NCBI RefSeq assembly: GCF_001613505.1
Contig: NZ_BDCM01000014.1
Location: forward strand, 186,001-250,000
DNA length: 64,000 nucleotides
Source: Nocardia mikamii NBRC 108933
GTDB taxonomy: Bacteria; Actinomycetota; Actinomycetes; Mycobacteriales; Mycobacteriaceae
Direction of reading: 5' to 3'
The position numbers were made by a program, and so were the translations under genes. Shown here in pieces: positions 63,914 to 64,000 of the stretch. The notes below the pieces were generated by a model. That model searched no databases. It had not been told where the DNA came from and saw nothing but the letters and a program-made list of their open reading frames with translations. The stretch's first letter is position 1. Each line of letters opens with the position of its first letter.

Positions 63914-64000
63914 CCCGACCGCGTCCGAGCTGGGCAAATCCGGTGATATCGGACACAACCACCCATTCACGCCGTGGTGAAAGCCGGTGTGCGATGCGGC

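Overview
The window is very G+C-rich DNA from a mycolic-acid actinomycete, most likely Nocardia or a close relative. From about 4.2 kb to 45.5 kb, nearly all genes lie on the minus strand in the order known from Mycobacterium tuberculosis between rlmN and smc: rlmN, cdsA, frr, pyrH, tsf, rpsB, an M23 peptidase, a siderophore-interacting protein, xerC, dprA, a ComM-like ATPase, yraN, a DUF2469 gene, rnhB, lepB, rplS, trmD, rimM, a KH protein, rpsP, an amidohydrolase, ffh, glnD, glnB, amt, ftsY and smc. No rRNA, tRNA, CRISPR array, transposase or phage gene was recognised.

Layout. (1) 65-4114: end of an accessory unit on the plus strand, with an EhpF/PaaK-like adenylate-forming enzyme, an asparagine-synthetase-like enzyme whose glutaminase site is degenerate, and a secreted protein. 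(2) 4178-37649: the conserved housekeeping backbone (23S rRNA methylation, phospholipid synthesis, translation, DNA processing, protein export, nitrogen control), with a few inserted plus-strand genes. rplS and rpsP share a bipartite upstream element with identical spacing. (3) 37855-41907: an accessory insert between ftsY and smc, with a DUF2237 gene, an FAD monooxygenase divergent from a TetR gene over two palindromic operators, and a second TetR (with a zinc-finger tail) divergent from an NmrA-like reductase. (4) 41904-48515: smc, a frameshifted small secreted-protein gene, and two adjacent acyl-CoA dehydrogenases.

(5) 48693-63913 looks like an osmotic-stress region. It holds ectABCD for ectoine and hydroxyectoine, a two-component system immediately upstream in the same direction, a lipoprotein L,D-transpeptidase with a structured leader, the high-affinity potassium pump kdpFABC, and the divergent kdpDE sensor and regulator. 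The kdp locus carries three tiny genes that are easy to miss: a 27-codon membrane peptide ahead of kdpF, a 48-codon membrane protein coupled to kdpD, and a 24-codon reading frame bridging kdpD and kdpE that comes from an 18-bp duplication. Five copies of the heptamer TTGACGG lie in the divergent kdp promoter region.

Functional links. rpsP-KH-rimM-trmD, amt-glnB-glnD, ectABCD and kdpFABC are tight operons with stop/start overlaps or gaps of a few bases (the glnB-glnD gap is larger and holds a hairpin). Potassium uptake, compatible-solute synthesis and peptidoglycan 3-3 cross-linking sit side by side, which suggests (inference) co-evolved responses to turgor. The most unusual items are the amide-synthetase pair at the left edge, the kdp small genes and repeats, the rplS/rpsP promoter element, the TetR operators, and the 5-bp duplication that breaks the small secreted-protein gene.
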